This document shows positions 20,936 through 28,721 of a DNA stretch of 64,000 nt, piece by piece. The notes beneath the pieces are model-generated. The model had not been told where the DNA came from. It worked only from the letters and a program-made list of their open reading frames with translations, and did not search any database. Where the stretch lies: contig NZ_CP109090.1 of NCBI RefSeq assembly GCF_035917575.1, forward strand, positions 1,550,001 through 1,614,000, read 5' to 3'. The first letter of the stretch is position 1. Every line of letters starts with the position of its first letter. Made by a program: the position numbers and the translations under genes. The DNA is from Streptomyces sp. NBC_01788 (GTDB lineage Bacteria > Actinomycetota > Actinomycetes > Streptomycetales > Streptomycetaceae).

Positions 20936-22462
20936 TCACGCCGCCTCCGTCCGGTCGGCCGCCATGCCCACCGCGTCCAGCAGTGCCGTGCCGACGATGA
21001 GGTCGGCGCCGCCGAACTCCTGATCGTCCAGTTCGGTCCCGTCGTCCACGGCGAACAGCAGCTTCTCCTCGCCCTGCCGGTAGGCGGTGCCGACCGGGGG
21101 GCTGGCCGCGTGGACGGCCAGCAGGGCGACCAGGTACGGCAGGTCGGGGTCCTTGTCGCGGGCCTCGGCGAGCAGGCCCGACAGCCGCCGGGGGGCGTCG
21201 GCCGGCAGGTCGAGGAGTTCCCTGGCGGCCGCGAGCTGCTCCTCGCTGAACCGGCTGTCGTCCGGGGTGGCGATCAGGTCGGGTTCGGGCATCTCGGCGC
21301 CCAGGTGCTCCCGCTCGACGGGCGGCGTCAGCAGGATGTCCACAAGGTCGGCGACGCGGACGGACACCGGAGTGCGCAGCCCGGTCCCGCGCGCGAAGAA
21401 GGCGTCCGTGACCCGGATCGCCTGCTCCAGCGGCAGCGGGAGGGTGGGCGCGAGCAGATGGCCGTAGAGGTCGGTACCCGAGGTTGTCAGCGGGGTGGCG
21501 AAGGCCTGCCGGTCCTGCTCGGCGCGGAACAGGGGGCCGGCGTCGAGGAGCCGGGACTGCAGCTGGGTGTGTCTGCGGATGCAGTCCTTGACGATGTCGA
21601 CCAGTTCGGCGGCGCGGCGCTTGTGCTCGGGTTCCTCCGACTCGTCGCGCGCCTTGCGGATGTTGGTCAGGATCGCGTTCTCGTGGCGGTAGCGGTCGGC
21701 GACGTGGTCCAGGGCCTCGGCGATCATGTCGGGGACCGCGCCGAGCCAGTCCACCGCGCGGACGTTGCGCCGGGTCGCCTCGAGGGCCCTGCGCAGGGTC
21801 TCCGCGTACTGCACGGTCCGGTAGCGGGCCTGTTCGGCGGCGAGCTGTGCGTCCGCGAGGCGGCCGCGGCTGATCAGCACCTCCAGCTTGACCTCGGCGG
21901 CGATCTGGGCGCTGGTGACGTCCGTGTCGAGGGCGCCGACGAGGACGTTGACCGCTTCGTCCGTCGTGCGCAGGTAGACGGTGCCGCCGGGGCCGGGGAC
22001 CTCCTCGACCAGCTTGAAGTCGTAGTCGCGGCGCACATACGTGCCGTCCGGGCCGAAGGTGCCGTACACCGCGCGGAAGCCGCGGTCGACGCTGCCGACG
22101 TTGATCAGGTTCTCCAGGACCCAGCGGGCCACCCGCTCGTGCTCGCCTGCCGGGCGCCGCGGGGCCTGTGCGGCGACGCGCGGGACGAGCCGGGCCACGA
22201 CCTGGTCGTGGTCGGCGCCGGTGTCGAAGTCCATGTTGAGGGTGACGAGGTCGATGGCGGCGAGCGCGACCTCCGCCATGCCGTACACCGAGTACTCGCC
22301 GGCGAGATTGGCCTTGCGGGCGTCCAGGTCGTGCAGCGGCGCGGTGCAGGCGAGCGCGCGCAGCCGCCGCGCCAGCCCCTCGTCGGCGGCCGGCCCCAGG
22401 GCGGGGCGCGGCCCCGCGCTGAGCTGGGGCGGAACGCTGTCCGTCGATGCAGGCGAAGTCAC
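20936..22462 (-). CDS. MukF/JetA-like kleisin candidate
   Basis: About 508 residues, first gene of the three-gene operon. Mostly helical: a globular N-terminal part (about 25-200, with a putative winged helix around LKVEE-like stretch DYDFKLVEEVPG), a long charged helical middle (about 215-330; RYRTVQYAETLRRALEATRR and DHVADRYRHENAILTNIRKA), and an acidic C-terminal part. This resembles MukF/JetA kleisins, which are helical, about 450-500 residues, and precede mukE and mukB. I place the start at the GTG at 22462, seven bases after a -10-like TAATCT, suggesting a leaderless message; the open frame to 22585 runs through promoter-like DNA. Confidence 0.65.
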   Translation of the reverse strand: MTSPASTDSVPPQLSAGPRPALGPAADEGLARRLRALACTAPLHDLDARKANLAGEYSVYGMAEVALAAIDLVTLNMDFDTGADHDQVVARLVPRVAAQAPRRPAGEHERVARWVLENLINVGSVDRGFRAVYGTFGPDGTYVRRDYDFKLVEEVPGPGGTVYLRTTDEAVNVLVGALDTDVTSAQIAAEVKLEVLISRGRLADAQLAAEQARYRTVQYAETLRRALEATRRNVRAVDWLGAVPDMIAEALDHVADRYRHENAILTNIRKARDESEEPEHKRRAAELVDIVKDCIRRHTQLQSRLLDAGPLFRAEQDRQAFATPLTTSGTDLYGHLLAPTLPLPLEQAIRVTDAFFARGTGLRTPVSVRVADLVDILLTPPVEREHLGAEMPEPDLIATPDDSRFSEEQLAAARELLDLPADAPRRLSGLLAEARDKDPDLPYLVALLAVHAASPPVGTAYRQGEEKLLFAVDDGTELDDQEFGGADLIVGTALLDAVGMAADRTEAA

Positions 22463-22469
22463 GGTGCAC

Positions 22470-22500
22470 AGATTAGGTCCTTGGTCCGACAAGGATCCAA
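22470..22500 (-). promoter_or_regulatory. Candidate promoter and operator of the condensin-like operon
   Basis: On the minus strand TTGGAT (22500-22495), 19 bases, then TAATCT (22475-22470), with the GTG start 7 bases later. Between the two boxes lies an inverted repeat TCCTTG-N6-CAAGGA (22478-22495 on the plus strand), a position where a bound repressor would block polymerase. No regulator family is recognised. The rest of the 290-base gap up to the SGNH gene shows nothing further. Confidence 0.4.
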
Positions 22501-22754
22501 ACGGCGCGGACGAGGCCGGCGCCGTGCGTCTTCGCGCCCGCTCTCGGGCGGGCCCGGAGGACCGGCCCGGTCGCGGCTGGGGCACGGCCCGTCGGCTGCC
22601 GTCGGCCGCGTCGGGTCACCCGCGACGAGGCGGGCGAGGGCGGCGCGGCGTCCACCGGAACACCGGCTCGTCCGCGCGGGGTCGAGGCATGAGCCGTGAC
22701 GCACGACACCCGGCCCGGCCCGCGCGTGTGCCCCGGCACGACTCCCGGTCCGGC

Positions 22755-23615
22755 TCAAGCGGGTTCAGGCTCGGGCCGCTCCGGTACCGCCAGCGCCGCC
22801 AGCGCCGCCGACACCGATGCCGACGACCGCAGGTCGAGGCGGGTGCTGGTGCCGCGGGCCCGGTGGCGGAGTTCGTCGGCGGCCAGGGTGAGGAGCTGGG
22901 GCAGCAGGTCGGTGCAGCGGCGGGCCACCCAGCCGGTGCCCGCCGTGGCCAGCCACCACAGGCTCGCCGACCTGGTGGGCGCGGGGCACTCCGGCTCGGG
23001 CGAGGGGGCGGGGCCGTTCGCCATGCCCGTCTCCGCGAGCAACGCGTGGAAGCGGACGGCGAGTTGGCGGTGCCCGCGCTCCCCCGGGTGCAGCCGGTCC
23101 GCGCTCCACATCGCACGGTCGGTCAGCCACCGGCCCGCGTCGGCGTGCAGGTGCACGGCCCCGTACCGCTCCGACAGGGCGTGCACCACCGTGTTGACCG
23201 CACGCTGCCGCCGGGCCAGCGGGCGGGCCAGCGCGCCGGGCAGGCCGAGCATCGCGCCGGGGTCGGGCAGACAGGCCGTCAGCAGGACCGCGCCCCGGCG
23301 CGTGAAGGCCGCGTAGACCTGGTCGAGGCGGGCGGCCACGGCGTGGATGTCGAAGGTGCGGCGCAGTGTGTCGTTGACGCCGACGACGACCGACACGACG
23401 TCCGGGCGCAGGTCGAGCCCGGCCGGGGTCTGCCGCTCCAGCACGTCACGGGTCTGCGCCCCGCTGACCGCGAGGTTGGTGAACTCCACGGCCGCGGACC
23501 GCTCGGCGAGGCCGCCGGCGAGCAGGGCCGCCCAGCCGCGCCATCCGTCGCCCGTGGGATCGCCGACGCCCTCGGTGAGCGAGTCGCCGAGGGCGACGAA
23601 GCGCACCGGTCTCAT
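22755..23615 (-). CDS. SGNH/GDSL-family hydrolase
   Basis: 286 residues starting MRPVRFVALGDSLTEG. Block I is GDSLTEG (Ser near residue 12), block III VVGVNDTLRR (Asn) and block V SADRLHPGERGHRQLA (Asp-x-x-His), the complete SGNH set for an esterase/lipase or acyl-transferase-type hydrolase. No signal peptide, so cytoplasmic. The ATG overlaps the stop of the upstream glycosyltransferase (ATGA), making it the last gene of a three-gene coupled set. A role in acylation or deacylation of a glycolipid is inferred only from the neighbours. Confidence 0.9.
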   Translation of the reverse strand: MRPVRFVALGDSLTEGVGDPTGDGWRGWAALLAGGLAERSAAVEFTNLAVSGAQTRDVLERQTPAGLDLRPDVVSVVVGVNDTLRRTFDIHAVAARLDQVYAAFTRRGAVLLTACLPDPGAMLGLPGALARPLARRQRAVNTVVHALSERYGAVHLHADAGRWLTDRAMWSADRLHPGERGHRQLAVRFHALLAETGMANGPAPSPEPECPAPTRSASLWWLATAGTGWVARRCTDLLPQLLTLAADELRHRARGTSTRLDLRSSASVSAALAALAVPERPEPEPA

Positions 23616-24775
23616 GCCACGCCCTCCGACTGCGGGCGCCGTGCGGGTGCCGGGACGTCGTGCGCGGCGAGGAACGCATCCACGGAGGCCGTCCACCCGA
23701 AGCACTCCGCACGCGCGCGTGCGGCCTCGCGCCGCTCCCGCTCCGGGCGCGCCAGCAGGCCCTCCACGGCGTCGGCGAAGGCCTCGCCGTGGTCGGCCGC
23801 GCTGTCGCCGGCCGAGCCGATCACCTCGGGCAGCGCGGAGGACGCGCTGGCCACCACGGGGGTGCCGCAGGCCATCGCCTCCAGCGCGGCGAGCCCGAAG
23901 GTCTCGGCCGGCCCGGGTGCCAGGCAGACGTCGGCGCAGGCCTGGAGCGCTGCGAGCCCGCCGCGGTCGCGGACGTGCCCGAGGAACGTGACCGGCAGCG
24001 CCCGCTCGCGGGCCCGCTGCTCCAGGCGCGCCCGCAGCGGACCGTCACCGGCCACCACCAGTACCGCCCGCCGTCCGCGCCGCAGGAGCACCTCCAGCGC
24101 GTCCAGGGCGTTGCCGGGCCGCTTCTCCACGGACAGCCGGGAGCACATCACCAGCAGCGTCTCGTCGTCGCGCGCGTGCCGGGCGCGCTGTGCCGCGTCC
24201 CGCAGTGCGGGGTGCCGCTCCACCAGGTCGACGCCCAGGGGCGCGCGTACGACGTTGCGCGCGCCGACGCGCACGAACTCGCGCTCGGCGAACTCGGTGG
24301 TGCACACCACGCGCGCGTAGGTGTGCGCGGTACGGAGGTTGAGGGCGTCGGCGGCCCGCAGGGACAGGGCCTGCGGCACGCCCCAGGTGCGCAGCACACC
24401 GTCGGCGGTCTCGTGGGAGACCATCACGGCCGGGACCCGGGCGCGCCTGGCCCACTGGCCGGTCCACCGCAGCGTCGTGCGGTCGGACACCTCGAGGCGG
24501 TCCGGTGCGAGCTCCTCCAGGAGGGAGGCGACCAGCCGCCTGTTTGTGAGGACGCGGTAGCCGCCGGTGCCGGGCAGCAACGGCCCGGGCAGGGTGATCA
24601 CCCGGCCCTGCTCGGTCTCCTGGTCGGTGTGGCGGTCGCCGGGGACGATCAGCACCGGTTCGTGGCCGGCCGCCTTGTAGCCCTTGCCGAGTTCGCGCAG
24701 GGCGGTGCGCAGTCCGCCGGAGGCGGGGGCGACGAAGTTCGCGAGCCGCACGAGGGTGAGCGGAGCGGTGCTCAT
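23612..24775 (-). CDS. GT4-family glycosyltransferase (second of the pair)
   Basis: 387 residues with the GT-B fold. N-terminal acceptor domain begins LTLVRLANFVAPASGGLRTA; the donor domain has VMCSRLSVEKRPGNALDAL and the GT4 E-x7-E motif GPAETFGLAALEAMACGTPVV. Such enzymes transfer sugar from a nucleotide donor with retention. The start ATG overlaps the preceding gene's stop (ATGA); the open frame upstream is not coding. It pairs with the next glycosyltransferase to build at least a disaccharide, by inference on a lipid carrier. Confidence 0.92.
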   Translation of the reverse strand: MSTAPLTLVRLANFVAPASGGLRTALRELGKGYKAAGHEPVLIVPGDRHTDQETEQGRVITLPGPLLPGTGGYRVLTNRRLVASLLEELAPDRLEVSDRTTLRWTGQWARRARVPAVMVSHETADGVLRTWGVPQALSLRAADALNLRTAHTYARVVCTTEFAEREFVRVGARNVVRAPLGVDLVERHPALRDAAQRARHARDDETLLVMCSRLSVEKRPGNALDALEVLLRRGRRAVLVVAGDGPLRARLEQRARERALPVTFLGHVRDRGGLAALQACADVCLAPGPAETFGLAALEAMACGTPVVASASSALPEVIGSAGDSAADHGEAFADAVEGLLARPERERREAARARAECFGWTASVDAFLAAHDVPAPARRPQSEGVA

Positions 24776-25899
24776 GCCGCCACCGCCGTCCGCCGGGAAG
24801 CGAGCACGTCCTCGTAGTGGTTGATGAGCTGGTCGCCGATCGCCGCCCACGTGCGCCCCTCGACCGCGGTGCGGCCGGCCGCGGCGAGCGATGCCCGCAG
24901 CGCCGGGTCGGCGGCCAGCGCCCACACGGCGTCGCGTACGGCGGCCGCGTCGCGCGGCGGTACCAGGAACCCGGTGCGCCCGTGGTCGACCAGGTCGAGC
25001 GGGCCGCCCGCGGCGGGTGCGACGACGGGCACCCCGGAGGCCATGGCCTCCTGAACGGTCTGGCAGAACGTCTCGAAGGGCCCGGTGTGCACGAAGAGGT
25101 CCAGCGAGGCGAAGACCCGCGCGAGGTCGTCGCCGGTGCGGCGGCCCAGGAAGACGGCGCCCGGCAGGGCCTCGGTGAGCTGGGGCCGGCTGGGCCCGTC
25201 GCCCACCACGACGACCCGTACGCCGTTCATCCCGCAGACCCCGGCGAGCAGTTCCACCTGCTTCTCGGCGGCGAGCCGGCCGACGTAGCCGACGATCAGC
25301 TCACCGTTCGGGGCGAGTTCACGGCGCAGCGCCTCGTCGCGGTGCTGGGGACGGAAGCGGACGGTGTCCACCCCACGGCCCCACAGCCTGACCCGGGGCA
25401 CGCCGTGTGCCTCCAGGTCCTGCAGGGCGGCGCTGGAGGGTGCGAGTGTGAGGTCGGCGGCGGCGTGGACGGAACGGATGCGCCGCCAGGCGGCCGCCTC
25501 GCCGGCGCCCATGTAGGTGCGGGCGTAGCCGGCGAGGTCGGTCTGGTAGACGGCGACGGCGGGGATGCCGAGCCGGGCGGCGGCGGCCATGCCGCGGACG
25601 CCGAGGACGAAGGGGCCGGCCAGGTGGACGAGGTCGGCGCGGTGCTCGGTGAGCGCCGCCGCGACGCGCCGACTGGGCAGGGCGACGCGGACCTGGGGGT
25701 AGCCCGGGAGCGGGAGGGAGGGGACGCGGACGACGGGGCACGGCGCGAGGGCGTCGGGCCCGGTCGAGGCGGCGGTCGCGGGAGCCACGACGAGGGGGGC
25801 GTGACCGCGATCGACGAGGTGCCGGGCGGTCTGGAGCGCGCAGTGGGCCACGCCGTTCACATCGGGGGGAAAGGATTCGGTCACGATGACGACACGCAT
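24772..25899 (-). CDS. GT4-family glycosyltransferase (MgtA/PimB-like)
   Basis: 375 residues beginning MRVVIVTESFPPDVNGVAHC, the start typical of actinobacterial mannosyl- or glucosyltransferases acting on lipids. It has the acceptor loop VYQTDLAGYARTY, donor-site VGYVGRLAAEKQVELL, and GPFETFCQTVQEAMASGVPVV, the E-x7-E variant. Relatives such as MgtA and PimB' use GDP-mannose, but the donor cannot be fixed here. First gene of the GT-GT-SGNH set. Soluble, probably at the inner face of the membrane. Confidence 0.93.
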   Translation of the reverse strand: MRVVIVTESFPPDVNGVAHCALQTARHLVDRGHAPLVVAPATAASTGPDALAPCPVVRVPSLPLPGYPQVRVALPSRRVAAALTEHRADLVHLAGPFVLGVRGMAAAARLGIPAVAVYQTDLAGYARTYMGAGEAAAWRRIRSVHAAADLTLAPSSAALQDLEAHGVPRVRLWGRGVDTVRFRPQHRDEALRRELAPNGELIVGYVGRLAAEKQVELLAGVCGMNGVRVVVVGDGPSRPQLTEALPGAVFLGRRTGDDLARVFASLDLFVHTGPFETFCQTVQEAMASGVPVVAPAAGGPLDLVDHGRTGFLVPPRDAAAVRDAVWALAADPALRASLAAAGRTAVEGRTWAAIGDQLINHYEDVLASRRTAVAA

Positions 25900-26038
25900 A
25901 CCGGTGTTGTCGCCGTGCCGGACGTGCCCGCGTCAACGTGGATCTTTCCTGGCGTGGAACGTCCCATGAGCGTTGGGCTGTGCGGCCCTGTGGGACCGCC
26001 CCCGGCCACGCGCTCCTGGCTCCCGGGTCACCGGGGGT

Positions 26039-27457
26039 TCACGCGGCGGGCGCGTCCGGTCCGATCCGGCTGCGTACGGCGGTCTGGACCTCGTCCTCCT
26101 CGGCCGGGTCGGCGGCGAGCCTGCGCAGTCGCTCGACGACGCGTGTGTCGCCGGTCTCGGCGTGCCGGGCGGCGATCTCGCGGGTGGTCTCCTCGCAGTC
26201 CCACAGGCACTCGACGGCGAATCCGGCGGGGAAGGAGGGGTCGGTGGCGGCGAGGGCGCGGGCGGCGCGGCCGCGCAGCTGGGAGGAGGCGGTCTCGCGG
26301 TAGATGTGGCGCAGGACGGGCGCGGCGCAGGTGATGCCGAGCCGTCCGGCGCCGTCGACCAGGGTCCACAGGGTGGGCGCGTCGGGGCCTTCGCCCCGGA
26401 CCGCCTCCCGCAGGGCGGCGAGGACGAGGTCGCGGTCCCGGACCGTGCCGCGGCAGGCGAGCACACGTCCGGCGGCGGCGCCGAGCGGGTCGGGGCGATG
26501 GGCCCAGCCGCGCGCCCGGTCGACGGCGGCGGCGCCGCGCATGCGTTCGAAGGCGTCGACGGCGGCCACCACCACGGTGGCCGAGCCGTCGGACACCGCG
26601 GACTCGATGAGGTCCGGGGCCTCGGGGTCGTCGCCGTCGGCGAGGTAGCGCAGGGCGGTACAGCGGGCCGCGTCGGTGCCAGCCCGGGCGGCGCGCAGGA
26701 TCTCGGGCCGGTCCTCGGGTCCCGCGACGGCGGTGAGGCAGCGGGCGGCCGGGACATGGCGGGCCGCGCCGCGTTCGGCGCCCTGCTGGGCCCAGTCGAA
26801 CACCGCCTGCACGCTCCACCCGGGCCGGGGTCCGGCGGGACGCATCTGCCGCTGCCAGAGGTCGAAGGAACCTGTCTCGTGCGCGGCACGCACGCGCGTG
26901 GCGACCGACTCGCGCGGGTCGTCGGCCCACAGCCGCCACGGCCGGGGCTCGAAGGCGTCACGCACCGCGGCGGCCAGCTCGGCCTCGCCCTCGGCGTCGG
27001 TGGAGAAGCGCGCGAGGACCGGCGCGGCGAGGGCACGCAGCCCCGCGTCGTCGTCCCTGAGTGCCAGTTCGTCCAGGGCCCAGGCCCAGTTGGCGCCCGT
27101 GGCGGCGTACCGGCGCAGCAGGGCGAGCGCGTCGCGCCTGCCGTAGGAGGCGAGGTGCCCGAGCACGGCGAGGGCGAGTCCGGTGCGTGACTCGTCGGTG
27201 TCGAGGGCGTCCTCGGGGTCGAAGAGGTGCTCCTCGATCCGGTCCAGTTCGCCGTCGAGGTCGAGGAAGAGCCGGGCGTAGTAGAGGGAGCGGTTCTCCA
27301 CCTGCCAGTCGTGGCGGGGGTCGCCCAGCACGCAGTGGTTCAGTGCCGCCAGCGCCTCGGCGCGGGGGGCGGTGAGCGCGTGCAGCGTGCCGTCGCCGCG
27401 GCCCCGCTGAAGCAGGCCGAGCAGCGTACCGCTGGGCGCTATGACCGGATCGAACAT
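26039..27457 (-). CDS. HEAT-repeat-like protein
   Basis: About 472 residues of alternating amphipathic helices with Ala/Leu/Arg/Asp pattern, consistent with HEAT or PBS-lyase-type repeats (examples RCTALRYLADGDDPEAPDLI, GSATVVVAAVDAFERMRGAA, SSQLRGRAARALAATDPSF). These act as scaffolds for protein binding; no catalytic motif is seen. I use the ATG at 27457, preceded by GAGG nine bases upstream; the upstream in-frame ATG adds five residues but has no binding site. The protein begins MFDPVIAPSGTLLGLLQRG. A short Cys-Cys ORF lies just upstream. Confidence 0.8.
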   Translation of the reverse strand: MFDPVIAPSGTLLGLLQRGRGDGTLHALTAPRAEALAALNHCVLGDPRHDWQVENRSLYYARLFLDLDGELDRIEEHLFDPEDALDTDESRTGLALAVLGHLASYGRRDALALLRRYAATGANWAWALDELALRDDDAGLRALAAPVLARFSTDAEGEAELAAAVRDAFEPRPWRLWADDPRESVATRVRAAHETGSFDLWQRQMRPAGPRPGWSVQAVFDWAQQGAERGAARHVPAARCLTAVAGPEDRPEILRAARAGTDAARCTALRYLADGDDPEAPDLIESAVSDGSATVVVAAVDAFERMRGAAAVDRARGWAHRPDPLGAAAGRVLACRGTVRDRDLVLAALREAVRGEGPDAPTLWTLVDGAGRLGITCAAPVLRHIYRETASSQLRGRAARALAATDPSFPAGFAVECLWDCEETTREIAARHAETGDTRVVERLRRLAADPAEEDEVQTAVRSRIGPDAPAA

Positions 27458-27503
27458 GGGAAACAGCCTCACATCAAGCGTCGACGCAACCGGGGATCTC
27501 GCA

Positions 27504-27563
27504 CTACCTGGCCGCGCGACAACACGTCGGGGCGCCCACCGTCCGCTGCTTGCTGTAGACCAT
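27504..27563 (-). CDS. Possible 19-residue leader peptide with Cys-Cys
   Basis: A short frame reads MVYSKQRTVGAPTCCRAAR. GAGAGG lies nine bases before its ATG, better than the site of the downstream HEAT-type gene, and it ends about 46 bases before that gene's ATG. Short upstream ORFs with adjacent cysteines are known as cysteine-responsive attenuators in mycobacteria. Here there is no sulfur gene downstream, so the role is speculative. It could also be chance. Confidence 0.35.
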   Translation of the reverse strand: MVYSKQRTVGAPTCCRAAR

Positions 27564-27781
27564 CTTCCTCTGCCTCTCGTCGGTGGCCCATGCGGGCCGG
27601 ATCACGGCCCACGCGGTGCGGCAACACCTGCCCAGCCATCGCGTCCGTGAACCACGACGTCATGATGACCCGGCGCCCGCGCTGCCGCGACCGAAATTTC
27701 CGGCGGCCCCGTACCGCCTCCCCCGTTGTTCGTGTCGTTCCTGGTCAGGAGGGCCGAAGCGAACTGCTCGCGGCCCGGGGA
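27564..27781. other. Upstream region of the HEAT-type gene
   Basis: Between the ankyrin gene's stop and the short ORF. I see no further coding frame with a credible start, no hairpin with T-run and no recognisable operator. It probably holds the HEAT-gene promoter. Confidence 0.3.
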
Positions 27782-28174
27782 TCAGCTCTCGCCGAACATC
27801 TCCAGCAGCTCCGCCCTGCCGAACATCCGGGCCGTGTCGACGGCCGAGGGGGTGCCGGCGGACGGGTCCGCGCCGCCCTCCAGGAGGGCCTTGATCACTT
27901 CCTGCTCGCCCTTGAAGACCGCCCCTGCGAGCGGGGTCTGGCCCCGGTCGTTGACGCGGTCGGCGTCGGCGCCCCTGGCCAGCAGCGCGCGGACGGCGGC
28001 CGCGTGGCCGTGGTAGGCGGCGAGCATCACCAGGGAGTCGCCGCGGTCGTTGGTGAGGTCGGCCGGGACGCCCGCGTCGACGTACGCCACGAGGGCCTCG
28101 GTCCGCCCCTGCCGGGCCAGATCGAAGATCTTGGTCGCCAGCTCCACGACCTCGGGGTCGGGGGCTTCACTCAT
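27782..28174 (-). CDS. Ankyrin-repeat protein
   Basis: 130 residues with about three ankyrin repeats after a helical lead: TNDRGDSLVMLAAYHGHAAA, VNDRGQTPLAGAVFKGEQEV, and a final partial repeat DPSAGTPSAVDTARMFGRAE. Ankyrin repeats bind proteins; the partner is unknown. Start is ATG (MSEAPDPEVVELATKIF). No signal peptide or membrane part. It is divergent from the small membrane protein gene to the right. Confidence 0.92.
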   Translation of the reverse strand: MSEAPDPEVVELATKIFDLARQGRTEALVAYVDAGVPADLTNDRGDSLVMLAAYHGHAAAVRALLARGADADRVNDRGQTPLAGAVFKGEQEVIKALLEGGADPSAGTPSAVDTARMFGRAELLEMFGES

Positions 28175-28486
28175 CGGCCGGACCGCCTCTCACTGCGAAC
28201 GTTCGGTACTGCGGGGAGCAAGCGTACGGCGGTCCGCGCTGGTCGGCCGTACGGGTGAATCGCCAGCGTACTGGCTTGTGCGCCACATGACCGGGGGGTG
28301 CCCGAGGTAATGATCACCACGGACACGGTCGGACGCCGCAGTGCCGCTCAGGTACCCCAGGGGACTCCGCCAGTCGAAGGAAATCGAACTAAATTCACCC
28401 ATTTGCACCTTTTGTCATATGGATACATGCTGTGATGCTGGAAGAACCTAGGGTGACTGTCCCCACTCGACACCAGGAGACCTCCC
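28175..28486. other. Divergent promoter region, relatively AT-rich
   Basis: 312 bases without a gene, between the ankyrin gene (minus) and the 64-residue membrane protein (plus). The part from about 28380 to 28450 is noticeably AT-rich for this genome and holds candidate boxes (TTGTCA at 28412 and TAGGGT at 28450), but they are not at standard spacing, so I do not fix a start site. Confidence 0.4.
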
Positions 28487-28681
28487 ATGATCCTCTCCGT
28501 CTCAGGCGTGATCCTGTTCGGCATCGTCACTGTCGTCTTCTTCCGCAAGGACGGACTGAAGCCGTCGCACGCGTGCGTGTCCGCCATGTTCGGCTTCTAC
28601 CTCTCGAGCACGGCCATCGCCCCGAGCATCAAGGCCGGCGGCGAGAGTCTGGCGAGCCTTCTGGGCGGCATGAGGTTCTGA
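28487..28681 (+). CDS. Small membrane protein, 64 residues
   Basis: One N-terminal membrane helix (MILSVSGVILFGIVTVVFF), a short charged turn RKDGLKPSH, and a second weakly hydrophobic helix FGFYLSSTAIAP. AGGAG lies about nine bases before the ATG. It is 40 bases upstream of the FtsK-like gene and probably in the same transcript. Small membrane proteins of this kind occur beside FtsK/TraB-like transfer proteins in Streptomyces; function here is unknown. Confidence 0.8.
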   Translation: MILSVSGVILFGIVTVVFFRKDGLKPSHACVSAMFGFYLSSTAIAPSIKAGGESLASLLGGMRF

Positions 28682-28721
28682 CGACGTCCGTCCCTCCCGT
28701 ACGCACCTCCAGGAGGCAGCA

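Noticed and set aside
15215..22462. Complete Wadjet (JetABCD) defence system
   Set aside because: No JetD-type toprim gene is adjacent on either side, and the locus is in a core-like setting.
27469..27663. A 64-codon minus-strand frame overlapping the Cys-Cys ORF
   Set aside because: No ribosome binding site and no convincing composition; the shorter frame has better signals.
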